Below the pieces are notes generated by a model. That model had not been told where the DNA came from, ran no database searches, and saw nothing but the letters and a program-made list of their open reading frames with translations. Shown piece after piece: positions 1 to 8,686 of a DNA stretch of 64,000 nucleotides. The stretch is from an uncultured Caulobacterales bacterium (GTDB lineage: Bacteria > Pseudomonadota > Alphaproteobacteria > Caulobacterales > Caulobacteraceae): NCBI GenBank assembly GCA_903884425.1, contig CAISEP010000002.1, positions 246,627 through 310,626 on the forward strand, given 5' to 3'. Position 1 is the stretch's first letter. Every line of letters starts with the position of its first letter. A program made the position numbers and the translations under genes.

Positions 1-950
1 CCCCACGTCACGGTGACCTTGTAGGAACCCGTGGGGGCGTAGCCCCGGGCACCGGAGACACGGACCTCATCCGCCCCCACCCGCGCGACGGTGACGCCGG
101 TGAAGTCGCAGACGACATCAGGGAGGGCGTAGGCTTGGGGGTCGCCGATCTCGTAGAGGATTTGCTCGGCGACTGCTGCGGGGGAGACGAGGCCGCCGGT
201 GCCGGGGGGTTTACTGACGACGAAGTCGCCGTCGGGAAAGCACTCGACTACGGGGTAGCCGATGTGAGCCCAGTCCGGGACCTCCTCCCAGTCCGTGAAG
301 AGGCCCCCCGTGGCCTGCGCGCCGCACTCGATCACGTGTCCCGCCAGCGACCCCGCCGCCAGGAGATCTGGCGTCTCCTCGGTCCAGCCAAACTCATACA
401 TGAGTGGCCCAAGTGTGAGGGCTGAGTCGACGACGCGACCGGTGATGACGACGTCGGCGCCGGCGGCCAGCGCCGCCGCGATGGGCGCGCCGCCGAGGTA
501 GGCGTTGGCGCTGAAGACGGACGCCAAATCGGGGAGCGGCGCGCCGGTCTCCATCTCCGTGACGCCGATCTCGCGAAATTCGGAGAGCCGACCCACCAGG
601 TCGTCGCCCTCGACGACGGCGATCTTGAACGAGAGCCCCGCCCGCGCGGCAATCTTCTCCATCTCCGCGCGGCAGGCGTTCGGGTTCAAGCCGCCGGCGT
701 TGGTGATGACGCGGACGCCCCGCGCCTTGAAGTCGGCGAGGTTATCTCTCCAGACCCAGTCGGTGAAGTCTCGGGCGTAGCCCTGATCTGGCCTGGCCGC
801 CCGCATCTGGCCGAGCGACGACATGGTGGCCTCGGCGAGGTAGTCGAGGATCATGTAGTCGAGGCGGCCGCCCCGCAGGAGCTGCGGCGCGGCGACCGAA
901 CTATCCCCCAGGAAGCCTCCCGCGCCACCAATCCGGACTGACGTCTTCAT
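1..950 (-). CDS. AtuA-family (DUF1446) protein, 3' end outside window
   Basis: The reverse strand is open from an ATG at 950 to the window edge, giving 316 codons without a stop. The N-terminus MKTSVRIGGAGGFLGDS and the later stretches TNAGGLNPNACRAEME, DVVITGRVVDSAL and GGLFTDWEEVPDW are typical of the DUF1446/AtuA family. AtuA is tied genetically to acyclic terpene (citronellol/geraniol) utilisation, and relatives sit beside acyl-CoA carboxylase and leucine-catabolism genes in many proteobacteria. Its biochemical reaction is not known to me. The family is usually longer than what is visible, so the C-terminal part is missing from the window. The leucine genes ivd, liuB and liuD lie about 14 kb away on the other strand, so a shared pathway is possible but not shown. 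Confidence 0.88.
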   Translation of the reverse strand, partial: MKTSVRIGGAGGFLGDSSVAAPQLLRGGRLDYMILDYLAEATMSSLGQMRAARPDQGYARDFTDWVWRDNLADFKARGVRVITNAGGLNPNACRAEMEKIAARAGLSFKIAVVEGDDLVGRLSEFREIGVTEMETGAPLPDLASVFSANAYLGGAPIAAALAAGADVVITGRVVDSALTLGPLMYEFGWTEETPDLLAAGSLAGHVIECGAQATGGLFTDWEEVPDWAHIGYPVVECFPDGDFVVSKPPGTGGLVSPAAVAEQILYEIGDPQAYALPDVVCDFTGVTVARVGADEVRVSGARGYAPTGSYKVTVTW

Positions 951-1139
951 CCCACGGCGCTCCCACGTTTTTTTGGCGCTGACCTCGCCGCAGTTGCCGT
1001 GTTGACGGCGCGGCGACAACAAAGCTCTGACGGTTGGCAGTTACACACGGCCGGCCGGGTCTGCCCAGAGTTCCGCTTGCGCGGATCCTCAGAAGCTCCC
1101 GTCGTGACGCGGTCGCGCGGTTGAGTTAGGGGACACTCC

Positions 1140-2057
1140 ATGACGCGGATTACTCTCCCTCTCCCTCTCCCCCTCGCCCTCCTCATCCTCGGCGTCGCGG
1201 GCTTCCTCGCGGGGCCGTCGCGGGCGCACGCGTGGGGACAGGAGGGGCACGCCGTCACCGCGCGCATCGCCGAGCACTACCTGACGGCCAAGGTACGCGC
1301 GACCCTCGACGCCCTCCTCGCCAGCGACACGGACACCCTCACCGCGCCAGACTTCGCGAGCCGGGCGGCGTGGGCGGACCGATACCGAAATGGCCACCGG
1401 GAGACGTCACTCTGGCACTATGTCGACGTCGAGATCGACAGCCCAGACCCCGCGGGGGCGTGCTTCGGATACCCAGCGATGAGCCCCGGACAGGCCGCGA
1501 GCGCCGGCCCCGCGCGCGACTGCGTCGTGAACAAGATCGCGGAGTTTGAGGCCGAACTCCGCAACCCCGCGACGCCCGCGCCGGAGCGCCTCCTGGCGCT
1601 CAAGTTCCTCATCCACTTCATCGGGGACGTCCACCAGCCCCTCCACGCCGCCGACCACGACGACCGGGGCGGCAACTGCGTCGCGGTGCTGACCTCGTCC
1701 GACGCCGCGCCGTCGAACCTCCACGCCTACTGGGATACAGCCGTCGTCGCGCGGCTTGGTGAGACGCCAGACGCCGTCGCCGCCAAACTCATTGCCAAGA
1801 TCACACCCCGCGACGTCGCCGCCTGGACGCCCCGGGGCGAGATCACGCAGGCGGCCGTCCTCGAGTGGGCAGCGGGATCCTTGGCTGCCGCCGAGAGCTC
1901 AGCCTACGACCTCCCCGAGAGACCCAACTGCGGGGCGCACGCCGCCCCAGAACTCCTGACGCAGGCCTACCAGGAGAAGGCTGAGGCCGCCGCAGCACTC
2001 AGCCTCGAGCAGGCCGGCGTCCGCCTGGCGGCGGCTCTGAATTACGCTCTGATGTGA
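1140..2057 (+). CDS. S1/P1 family secreted nuclease
   Basis: A 305-residue zinc-dependent single-strand nuclease / 3'-nucleotidase precursor. An N-terminal signal peptide (about residues 1-31, ending near AHA) would expose Trp32 as the mature first residue, the hallmark of the family, whose N-terminal Trp binds zinc. The trinuclear zinc ligands all have visible counterparts: W32, H37, D80, H93, H159, D163, H169, H195 and D199, in the segments WGQEGH, WADRYR, LWHYVDV, IHFIGDVHQPLH and NLHAYWD. It probably acts in the periplasm or outside the cell, scavenging phosphate or nucleotides from DNA or RNA. It stands alone between atuA and hipBA, with no operon partner. Confidence 0.93.
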   Translation: MTRITLPLPLPLALLILGVAGFLAGPSRAHAWGQEGHAVTARIAEHYLTAKVRATLDALLASDTDTLTAPDFASRAAWADRYRNGHRETSLWHYVDVEIDSPDPAGACFGYPAMSPGQAASAGPARDCVVNKIAEFEAELRNPATPAPERLLALKFLIHFIGDVHQPLHAADHDDRGGNCVAVLTSSDAAPSNLHAYWDTAVVARLGETPDAVAAKLIAKITPRDVAAWTPRGEITQAAVLEWAAGSLAAAESSAYDLPERPNCGAHAAPELLTQAYQEKAEAAAALSLEQAGVRLAAALNYALM

Positions 2058-2308
2058 CATAGATCCTCGGACGACGAACATGAGGCTCCGACGTTCGAAG
2101 CTTTCCGGGCGCGCCACTCATCCACGCGTCGTCGGAGACGTCGCGGCTTCACTGTTGACGCGCCACCTCGCTTCATCCCGGTTGACGTCGCGCCAAGAGC
2201 AAAGAAGACCGAGCGCACCTAGGCGATCAGCCGTGTCCGCCATCTGGCACTGGATGTGTCACATCCCAATTATCGAACCGCGCCAGCCATGGACTTTTGG
2301 CCCAATAT

Positions 2309-2354
2309 GACTTACGTATAAGCCTCAATACGATTTATGACTTACACATAAGTC
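2309..2354. promoter_or_regulatory. Paired palindromic operators upstream of hipBA
   Basis: Two copies of a GACTTA-N4-TAAG(T)C palindrome lie at 2309-2324 and 2339-2354, with starts 30 bp apart, about three helical turns. A TATTAT box at 2355-2360 abuts the second copy and could be the -10 element. This matches the autoregulated HipB layout known from other hipBA operons, although the half-sites differ from the E. coli ones. AGGAGG at 2375-2380, nine bases before the ATG, is a strong ribosome-binding site. I see no gene in the preceding stretch 2058-2308. Confidence 0.7.
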
Positions 2355-2389
2355 TATTATAGGGTGGAGCGGTCAGGAGGTAGGTCGCT

Positions 2390-2725
2390 ATGGAGCGGGT
2401 CACGCGCACATACTCCCGCTACGGACGGGAGGCCGTTAGGTTGCTCGGGCAACGGATCCGCATCAGCCGTCTGGAGCGGAAACTCAGCGTTGTCGAGTTG
2501 GCGGAGCGGGTCGGCGTTTCACGCGACATGATGCGGCGGATCGAGTTGGGCGACCCGCGCTGCGCCATAGGCATTGCCTTCGAGGCCGCCTCAGTGGTGG
2601 GCGTAACCCTCTTTGAGGACGATCGCGACAGACTGACTACACGGCTTGCGCAGCAAGATGAAAAGCTTCGCCTCCTCCCGAAGGCGATCCACAAGGCACG
2701 GAAGGCGGTGAAGGATGACTTCTGA
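2390..2725 (+). CDS. hipB: HipB-like XRE-family antitoxin/repressor
   Basis: A 111-residue DNA-binding protein with a helix-turn-helix at about residues 19-75 (LGQRIRISRLERKLS, then ELAERVGVSRDMMRRIELG). The C-terminal tail is basic and helical. It overlaps the hipA start by 11 bases (2715-2725), as expected for a translationally coupled antitoxin/toxin pair. By family knowledge it would bind HipA and repress the operon through the two palindromes just upstream. The variant residues in the recognition helix would have to suit the unusual ACTTA half-site. Confidence 0.88.
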   Translation: MERVTRTYSRYGREAVRLLGQRIRISRLERKLSVVELAERVGVSRDMMRRIELGDPRCAIGIAFEAASVVGVTLFEDDRDRLTTRLAQQDEKLRLLPKAIHKARKAVKDDF

Positions 2726-3980
2726 ACTTCACTACGATGAAGCCTACGTGTGGATTTGGCTGCCGGGCAACATTGAACCCGTTGTCGCCGGACGCATAGG
2801 GCGTCTGCGAGACGGGCGACTGCTGTTCAACTACGGCCGCAGCTATCTGGCTCGTAGCGACGCGATTTCGATCTACGAGCCCGAACTGCCGCTTCAACCG
2901 GGTGAGTTGCGACCTCGGGCGAACATGCAATTGCCAAGCTGCATCCGCGACGCCTCACCAGATGCATGGGGTCGGCGCGTCATCATGAACCGCACCGTGG
3001 GCCCCAAAGGGCGGGAGGCGGACACAGTCGATCTCGACGAACTCACGTATCTCCTGGCGTCCGGATCTGATCGGACGGGCGCCTTGGACTTTCAAAGTTC
3101 GGCGACGGAATACGTCGCGCGCGAACGCAACAACGCCACTCTTGATGAACTGATCCGATCTGCGGAGCGGGTCGAGCAGGGGATGCCTCTGTCGCCCGAT
3201 TTGGATTTGGCGCTCCAACACGGCACGTCCCTCGGCGGAGCCCGGCCGAAGGCGCTAATTGAAGACAGCGACCGCAAGCATATCGCGAAGTTCTCCGCAA
3301 GCGGCGACCTCTACAATGTCGTCAAGGCGGAGTTCGTGGCGATGAAGCTCGCACGGGAAGTAGGCCTCAATACCGCGACTGTGGCGCTGACGATGGCGCT
3401 GGGGAAGGATGTCCTTCTTATCGAACGGTTCGACCGGACACGTGGGGCAGACGGTTGGACGAGGCGCGCGATGGTGTCCGCGCTCACCATTCTCGAACTC
3501 GATGAGACAGAAGCCCGGTATGCGAGCTACGAAGACTTGGCGACGGCGATCCGGCATCGCTTCACCGATCCCAGGCGGACGCTGGAGGAGCTATTCGGGC
3601 GCGTCGTCTTCAACGTCCTCTCGGGCAACACGGACGACCACGCGCGCAACCACGCCGCATTCTGGGACGGCAAGATGCTCTCTCTCTCGCCCGCTTACGA
3701 CATCTGCCCGCAAAGCCGCGCCGGCGGCGAAGCCACCCAGGCCATGCTGATTACGGGCAACAGACGGCTCAGCCAGCTCACAGTGTGCCTCGAGGCGGCG
3801 CCGCAGTTCCTTCTGAACGCAGATCGGGCGCGGGCGATTATCGATGCTCAGTTGGCGACCATTCGGGCGCGGTGGTCCGCCGTCTGTGATGAGGCCGGCT
3901 TGGCCGAGGTGGACCGACGGTTTCTTCGGGGGCGCCAGTTTCTGAACCCCTTCGCGCTGGAGGGTTGGGCGGAAAGCTAG
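2715..3980 (+). CDS. hipA: HipA-like serine/threonine kinase toxin
   Basis: A 421-residue HipA-family kinase. It has the N-terminal HipA subdomain (residues 15-110, including SPDAWGRRV), the glycine-rich loop GTSLGGARPKA (170-180), an ATP-site lysine in HIAKF (K192), LLIERFDR (234-241), the catalytic loop GNTDDHARNHA (304-314) and a metal-binding YDICP (328-332). E. coli HipA phosphorylates GltX and causes growth arrest and persistence; other HipA proteins hit different targets, so the substrate here is open. All catalytic elements look intact. It overlaps hipB, and the pair is probably a mobile accessory module next to a phage-type remnant. Confidence 0.93.
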   Translation: MTSELHYDEAYVWIWLPGNIEPVVAGRIGRLRDGRLLFNYGRSYLARSDAISIYEPELPLQPGELRPRANMQLPSCIRDASPDAWGRRVIMNRTVGPKGREADTVDLDELTYLLASGSDRTGALDFQSSATEYVARERNNATLDELIRSAERVEQGMPLSPDLDLALQHGTSLGGARPKALIEDSDRKHIAKFSASGDLYNVVKAEFVAMKLAREVGLNTATVALTMALGKDVLLIERFDRTRGADGWTRRAMVSALTILELDETEARYASYEDLATAIRHRFTDPRRTLEELFGRVVFNVLSGNTDDHARNHAAFWDGKMLSLSPAYDICPQSRAGGEATQAMLITGNRRLSQLTVCLEAAPQFLLNADRARAIIDAQLATIRARWSAVCDEAGLAEVDRRFLRGRQFLNPFALEGWAES

Positions 3981-4330
3981 GCGCGACCGGGGTCCGCTGG
4001 GGTCGACACCAGGCGCGGCATGGTGACCTCCGGATCAAAACCGGGAGCTGCGCCTTCCGCCTCGAGTGCAAGCGCCGCCGCGTTCCGCCGCTCACACTCA
4101 AGTCGTGGATCGCCGGCTGCGACGTCCTCGTGATCCGCGCGGATCAGGGTGAGACTACAGTCTTCACCACCCTCGCCCGCTTCGAGGAAATCCTCGCCGC
4201 CGCCGCCGAGCACCTCACCGCGCCAACGGCCACTGAGGCGCGGCGGAAGCCGCATCCGGTTCGTCGCCTCAGCTCACGGCCATTCCCTGGGAAGGCGAAG
4301 TCGGATAGCCGGCGGAGACCGGTCCGGTGA
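3965..4330 (+). pseudogene. Remnant of a PDDEXK-like phage/plasmid protein
   Basis: The reading frame opens with a TTG inside the end of hipA. Residues about 14-80 (GRHQARHGDLRIK, then FRLECKRRR, DVLVIRADQGETTVF and FEEIL) resemble the small nuclease-fold proteins seen in alphaproteobacterial prophages and plasmids, where a GD-L step and an E-x-K pair (here ECK) form a PDDEXK-like site. The N-terminal part normally ahead of GDL is missing, and the last third turns into Arg/Pro-rich sequence with no recognisable fold. I therefore read it as a truncated remnant, or at best a shortened gene translated after hipA. The family match is from memory of motif layout only. Confidence 0.4.
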
Positions 4331-4453
4331 ATGGCCGCGGCACAGACGGTTTGCAGTGGCGAGGCGTCCGGCTGCACGCGGGTCCCCCGCCCCGTTAAAC
4401 GGCTCACGCCTCGGCGTTGCCAGAACACTACCGGCGACTGCTTCAACTCCCGG

Positions 4454-4963
4454 TCAGATCTCGAGGGGGGGATCGGCGCCGAACCGGCTGAGGGTCTCCT
4501 GGTGGATCCGCGCACGGGTGGCCTCTTGCCGGGCCGCACGGCGCTCGAGACGCCATTTGCCGCTGAGGATGGAGATCAGCACCACCCCGACGATCGCGAT
4601 GCCCAGGATGTTGGACAGGGTAAAGTAGAGCCGATGCAGGGGATGCATCCTGTCCACGACGCCATCCGCGAGGAACAGGGTCCCTCCCTCCATCACCATG
4701 ACCCAGGCCGTCCAGGACTCGTCATAACGAAACGCCAGCAGCAGGAACGAGAAGCCGACGCAGAACTCGATGCTGATGTAGGGGACGTAGGGGGGAAGGT
4801 GGCCGGTGCCCGCCTGGATGACGGCACCCATGATCCAGTCAGTGGCGATAATCGCCGCACCCCATCGCTCCGATGGACCACCGTAACGCACAGCGATGAA
4901 GCCCGTCCCGAACAGAACGAGCCCCGCAAGAAACACATAGAGAAGAAGCGTCCACGCAAGCAA
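4454..4963 (-). CDS. Small integral membrane protein of unknown function
   Basis: 169 residues with about five hydrophobic segments (roughly 3-25, 33-52, 60-78, 85-100 and 112-135) and a charged cytoplasmic tail rich in Arg and Glu (about 138-169). No catalytic motif is obvious. Codon usage matches the GC-rich core genome, and the protein ends before a short gap from the hipBA-side remnant. It has no close operon partner. It may be a conserved alphaproteobacterial membrane protein; I cannot assign a function. Confidence 0.7.
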   Translation of the reverse strand: MLAWTLLLYVFLAGLVLFGTGFIAVRYGGPSERWGAAIIATDWIMGAVIQAGTGHLPPYVPYISIEFCVGFSFLLLAFRYDESWTAWVMVMEGGTLFLADGVVDRMHPLHRLYFTLSNILGIAIVGVVLISILSGKWRLERRAARQEATRARIHQETLSRFGADPPLEI

Positions 4964-5052
4964 GCTGCAGCATCCGAAAGATCGATGCCGCAGCCTACCT
5001 GTTGTGGGTTAAGAGGGAGATGAGAAGCGTGACTAACGACCGGTGAAGGTCG

Positions 5053-5385
5053 TTAGCGGACAACCCGCAGCTGGCGCGCCGCCGTGGCAACATCCAGGCG
5101 GGCTTCATAGAGCGTCTGCGCGACCGTCACGTTGTGGCGTTCCTGCATGCTCGCCAGCTCCTTGTGAGCGGCAATCACAGCTTCACGGGCTTCCGTCAGG
5201 GACTGCAGCGAAGCGCCCACATGCGACAGGGCCTGCTCGCCTTCCATGTCGGTCACATCGAATTCGATCTGGGCTTCGACCATCTTGGACATGAGCTTGG
5301 ACGCTTCCGCAGCGGCCTTGTTCATCATCCGCTCAGTGGCCTTCAGCTGGTCAGCAATCTGCTGCGCATATTCCTGCTTCGTCAT
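5053..5385 (-). CDS. Small helical/coiled-coil cytoplasmic protein
   Basis: 110 residues, almost wholly predicted helix, Ala/Glu/Gln-rich with regular hydrophobic spacing (MNKAAAEASKLMSKMVEAQ, then ASLQSLTEAREAVIAAHKEL). The ATG at 5385 is preferred because GGGAC lies about seven bases upstream; a GTG 33 bases further up is possible but poorly placed. It has no signal peptide or membrane segment. The shape recalls phasin-like or other amphipathic helical-bundle proteins, but no family motif is certain. It is monocistronic. Confidence 0.65.
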   Translation of the reverse strand: MTKQEYAQQIADQLKATERMMNKAAAEASKLMSKMVEAQIEFDVTDMEGEQALSHVGASLQSLTEAREAVIAAHKELASMQERHNVTVAQTLYEARLDVATAARQLRVVR

Positions 5386-5848
5386 GCTCTGTCCCTTTTG
5401 AACGAGGTTAACAGACACAGTTTATGGGTGAAGAGTTCCCCTCACGCAAGAAAAATTTAACCGGAAAGTAACCCTAACCCCTTTGGTTTCCGGGTTTTCA
5501 GCGCTACCGCGACGTTTTGACGCGGCGGATACGCCGGAATTCGCCCCGTTTCGGCAAGGTCCTGTCTCCGCGACGAGACGCCCGCGCCTCCCTGGCACGG
5601 AAGCCGACCTGGCACGGAAGCCGGCCTGGCCGGGCCGCGCCGCCCCCCCCTTGATGTCCGCGAGATTATATATTCATTAAGTATGACACAAAAATACCCC
5701 TCCGTGACGTGTAAAACCCCCGGAAACCAAGGCATTTCCGCCGAATTCGTAATCCAAATTTTAGTCTAGTCGACTTTATCATGAACGGACATCAGGGATG
5801 ATCGATCCACCATGCGTGGAAGGTCCGTTCACGGCTTAAAATTCGATT
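5386..5848. repeat. Gene-free stretch with inverted and tandem repeats
   Basis: No convincing gene is present. A 12-bp arm TTGGTTTCCGGG (5483-5494, followed by TTTT) recurs inverted as CCCGGAAACCAA at 5719-5730, preceded by AAAA, so the two arms bound about 250 bp. Inside, a 17-bp unit beginning CCTGGCACGGAAGCCG is tandemly repeated at 5591-5623. The right half (about 5660-5820) turns AT-rich and probably holds the promoter of the hybrid kinase. The inverted arms could be a degenerate miniature element or a pair of regulator sites. Confidence 0.4.
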
Positions 5849-7855
5849 ATGCAAACCGTTGACAACTACACACCGCAGGGGGAAACCTTGCAAAGCCGGA
5901 TCGCGACGGCGGCGCTGTTGACGGCGGTCGTGGTGCTGATCGCGGCGTGTGGTGTGTTCATCCTGGATCGCATCACCGAGGACAATGCCGTCCAGCTCCG
6001 CAGAACCCGGGAGCTGGCCCAGGTGGTGGCCCGCGTGGCGGCTCCATCCCTCGCGCGCACCGGCCCCGAACGCACCGACAGCGCCGAGAAAAGCCTCGCC
6101 ATCCTGTCTGCCTCGCCTGAGGTCCTGACCGCCCGCATCACCGATCTGGCAGGACATTCGGTGGCCTCCTATTCCCGGGGACAGACGGCCGATGACCGCC
6201 ATGGTCAGAGCCGCCTGACCCTGGACGCCGACATTTCCCTGGAGGGGCGAAAGGTCGGGACGCTGCAGGTGGTCGACGCCTCCCGCGACCTGACCAGTGC
6301 CCTGCCGAGGTACCTTGCCGTCACGGGCTCCCTGCTGTTCGGGTCGGCGGGTCTGGCGCTTCTGGTCGGCCGTCGCCTGGCGCGGAACGTGGTGGATCCC
6401 ATCAGCCGGCTGTCGGACCTCATGCACACCGTGGCACGCTCCCGTCGACTGGATGCCCGCGCGCCCCGGACCACCGAGGATGAGGTGGGCATCCTCACCG
6501 ACGCCTTCAACACCCTGCTGGATCGCCTGAGCGAACACGACGTGGCCCTCCGGCGGACCATGGCGGACCTGATCACCGCCCGGGATGCCGCCGACGATGC
6601 CAACCGCCTCAAGTCCGAATTCCTGGCCAATATGAGCCACGAGATCCGCACCCCCCTCAATGGGATCCTGGCCATGGCGCAGGTCATGGCCGCCGATGAC
6701 CTCATGCCGGGGCAGCGGGACCGACTGGCCATTGTGCGGCAGTCGGGCGACGCCCTTCTGGACGTGCTCAACGACATCCTGGACGTGGCCAAGATCGAGG
6801 CGGGGCGGCTGACCCTGGACCGCATGCGGTTCAATCCGGACCACGTCATGCGCCAGACCGTGGCGGCGTTCTCCCCCATGGCCGAGGCCCGGGGCCTCAG
6901 CCTTGAGCTGCGGACCGAGGGCGATACCAGCCGCTTGCGCCTCGGCGACACGGCGCGGATCCGGCAGATCCTGAACAACCTGATCTCCAATGGCCTGAAG
7001 TTCACCATCTCCGGCGGCGTCGAGATCCTGCTCTCGGTGGAGGACGAGGCGCTGCGGATCACGGTGGCTGACACCGGCGTCGGCATTCCGCGGGACAAGA
7101 TGCCCCTCCTGTTCCAGAAGTTCGTCCAGCTGGACGCCTCGCCCACGCGACGGGTCGGCGGCACCGGACTGGGCCTCGCGATCTGCCATGACCTTTGCGC
7201 CATGATGGGAGGACGGATCTGGGTGGACGAGACCCGGACCGTGGGGGCGGCCTTCCACGTGCTCCTGCCCCTGCCCTACGCGACGCAGGAGATCCTGTCG
7301 GATGCCCGGACAGACAGCGGGTCACCGGGGGCAGAGACGGGCGAGGGCGCGGTGGCGCCAGAGCCGGCCGCGCCGGTGCCGGACGAGATCGAAGTCGAGG
7401 CCATCGACCAGGACGCGCCGGTTCTGACCATCCTCGCCGCCGAGGACAATGCCACCAACCGCCTCGTGCTCGAGGCGATGATCAGCATCCTTGGCTACGA
7501 TCTGGACATGGTCGAGGATGGACGGGCGGCGCTGGAGGCCTGGTCACAGCGAGACTACGACCTGGTGCTGATGGACATCCAGATGCCGGTCATGGACGGG
7601 ATGGCGGCCACCCGGGCGATCCGCGCGGCGGAGGCCGCCACCGGGCGGCGCCGGACGCCGATCATCGCGGTCTCCGCCAACGCCATGGAACACCAGATCC
7701 GCAGCTATCACGACCTGGGCATCGACGAGGTGGTGCCCAAGCCCATCGAACTGGCCCTCCTGCATGAGGCGATCGTGGCGGTACTGGCGGGGGACGGCTC
7801 GGGTGCCTCCGGTCAGGGTGGTACGCCTCAGCGGCTGGACGAAAGCGCCGCCTGA
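5849..7855 (+). CDS. Membrane-bound hybrid histidine kinase
   Basis: 668 residues. TM1 is about 20-40, a short periplasmic sensor region about 41-153, TM2 about 155-175, and a HAMP linker about 175-230. The DHp domain has phospho-acceptor H264 in MSHEIRTPLNGIL. The ATPase domain has an N-box (ILNNLISNGLKF) and the G-boxes DTGVGIP and GTGLGLAI. A C-terminal receiver has AAEDNATNR, acceptor D576 in LVLMDIQMPVMDG, and the lysine in VPKPI. All catalytic residues are present. No HPt or output regulator is adjacent, so the phosphorelay partner must be elsewhere. The receiver closely resembles that of the HNOBA protein at 51.3-52.5 kb. The input signal is unknown. Confidence 0.93.
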   Translation: MQTVDNYTPQGETLQSRIATAALLTAVVVLIAACGVFILDRITEDNAVQLRRTRELAQVVARVAAPSLARTGPERTDSAEKSLAILSASPEVLTARITDLAGHSVASYSRGQTADDRHGQSRLTLDADISLEGRKVGTLQVVDASRDLTSALPRYLAVTGSLLFGSAGLALLVGRRLARNVVDPISRLSDLMHTVARSRRLDARAPRTTEDEVGILTDAFNTLLDRLSEHDVALRRTMADLITARDAADDANRLKSEFLANMSHEIRTPLNGILAMAQVMAADDLMPGQRDRLAIVRQSGDALLDVLNDILDVAKIEAGRLTLDRMRFNPDHVMRQTVAAFSPMAEARGLSLELRTEGDTSRLRLGDTARIRQILNNLISNGLKFTISGGVEILLSVEDEALRITVADTGVGIPRDKMPLLFQKFVQLDASPTRRVGGTGLGLAICHDLCAMMGGRIWVDETRTVGAAFHVLLPLPYATQEILSDARTDSGSPGAETGEGAVAPEPAAPVPDEIEVEAIDQDAPVLTILAAEDNATNRLVLEAMISILGYDLDMVEDGRAALEAWSQRDYDLVLMDIQMPVMDGMAATRAIRAAEAATGRRRTPIIAVSANAMEHQIRSYHDLGIDEVVPKPIELALLHEAIVAVLAGDGSGASGQGGTPQRLDESAA

Positions 7856-7899
7856 CGGCGGCCGGGAATTGCCGATACGGTCCGCGATGGCGTAGTCCT

Positions 7900-8613
7900 G
7901 TGACTATGTTAGCCCATACAAAGACCGCTGCGCTGATTTCGGAGCCACTGCATGTCGATCTGTGGTCACTCCGTCTCCCGACATCCTTGACCCCAGACGA
8001 CGTCGCCCAACTCTCGCCGACGGAACGGGACAGGGCCGGCCGGCTGCATCGCGAGAGCGACCGCTTGGCCTTCATTTCGGCGAGGGCCGCGCTACGTCGC
8101 TGCCTGTCTGGTCGCCTCGGCCAGCCACCGGACAAGGTACGGATCGACAGCCGCCGAGGCGTCAAGCCGACGTTTCCCGACCTGCCGCCGACAACAGATC
8201 TCAGCTTGAGCCATGCCTCGGGCCAGATGCTGATCGCGATCTGCGACGGTGCCCGGGTCGGCGTGGACATCGAGATGGAGACGGCAGTCGATCTGGATCT
8301 GGCCGAGACGGTCTGCTCCCGCCAGGAACTGGCTTCTCTCACCTTGCTGCCTGTTCGGGACCGACGCCGGGCTTTCGCCCGGCTATGGACGCGCAAGGAG
8401 GCGATCACCAAAGCCACCGGGGTGGGCTTCGCAGGCGACCCGACGATGATCGAGGTGTCGATCGACGCACGCCCGCGCCTCGTCCGGTGGGACGCGGAAG
8501 AGGTGGCTGACTGGGAGATGATCTGCCCACCGATCGGTCCCGCGTGGGCGGCCACCATTGCAGTAGAAGCGCGCGCGCGGCCACTTGTGGTCCGGCAGCA
8601 TCTTTCCGCTTGA
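7900..8613 (+). CDS. Sfp-type 4'-phosphopantetheinyl transferase
   Basis: 237 residues. It transfers phosphopantetheine from CoA to a serine of a carrier protein. Visible signatures are LSLSHASG (about residues 105-112), the metal-binding GVDIEM (about 122-127) and the WTRKEAITKATG helix (about 165-176). Its length suits the Sfp/EntD class rather than the short AcpS class. A GTG at 7900 and an ATG two codons later are both possible starts. No polyketide, peptide-synthetase or acyl-carrier gene is visible in the window, so the carrier is unknown. It converges on the exosortase pair. Confidence 0.9.
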   Translation: MTMLAHTKTAALISEPLHVDLWSLRLPTSLTPDDVAQLSPTERDRAGRLHRESDRLAFISARAALRRCLSGRLGQPPDKVRIDSRRGVKPTFPDLPPTTDLSLSHASGQMLIAICDGARVGVDIEMETAVDLDLAETVCSRQELASLTLLPVRDRRRAFARLWTRKEAITKATGVGFAGDPTMIEVSIDARPRLVRWDAEEVADWEMICPPIGPAWAATIAVEARARPLVVRQHLSA

Positions 8614-8686
8614 AACCGACCCGCGCCGCTTAGACGCTCCCGCGATCGCCACCCGGGAGGCCAGAATTCCGCGGCGGGGCGGGGCC

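Noticed and set aside
5457..5735. A 92-codon minus-strand frame in the repeat-bearing gap
   Set aside because: It spans both inverted arms and the tandem repeat, has no SD sequence and no protein-like composition.
5792..7258. A 488-codon open frame on the minus strand
   Set aside because: It is the antisense of the hybrid histidine kinase, whose sense frame has all catalytic motifs.
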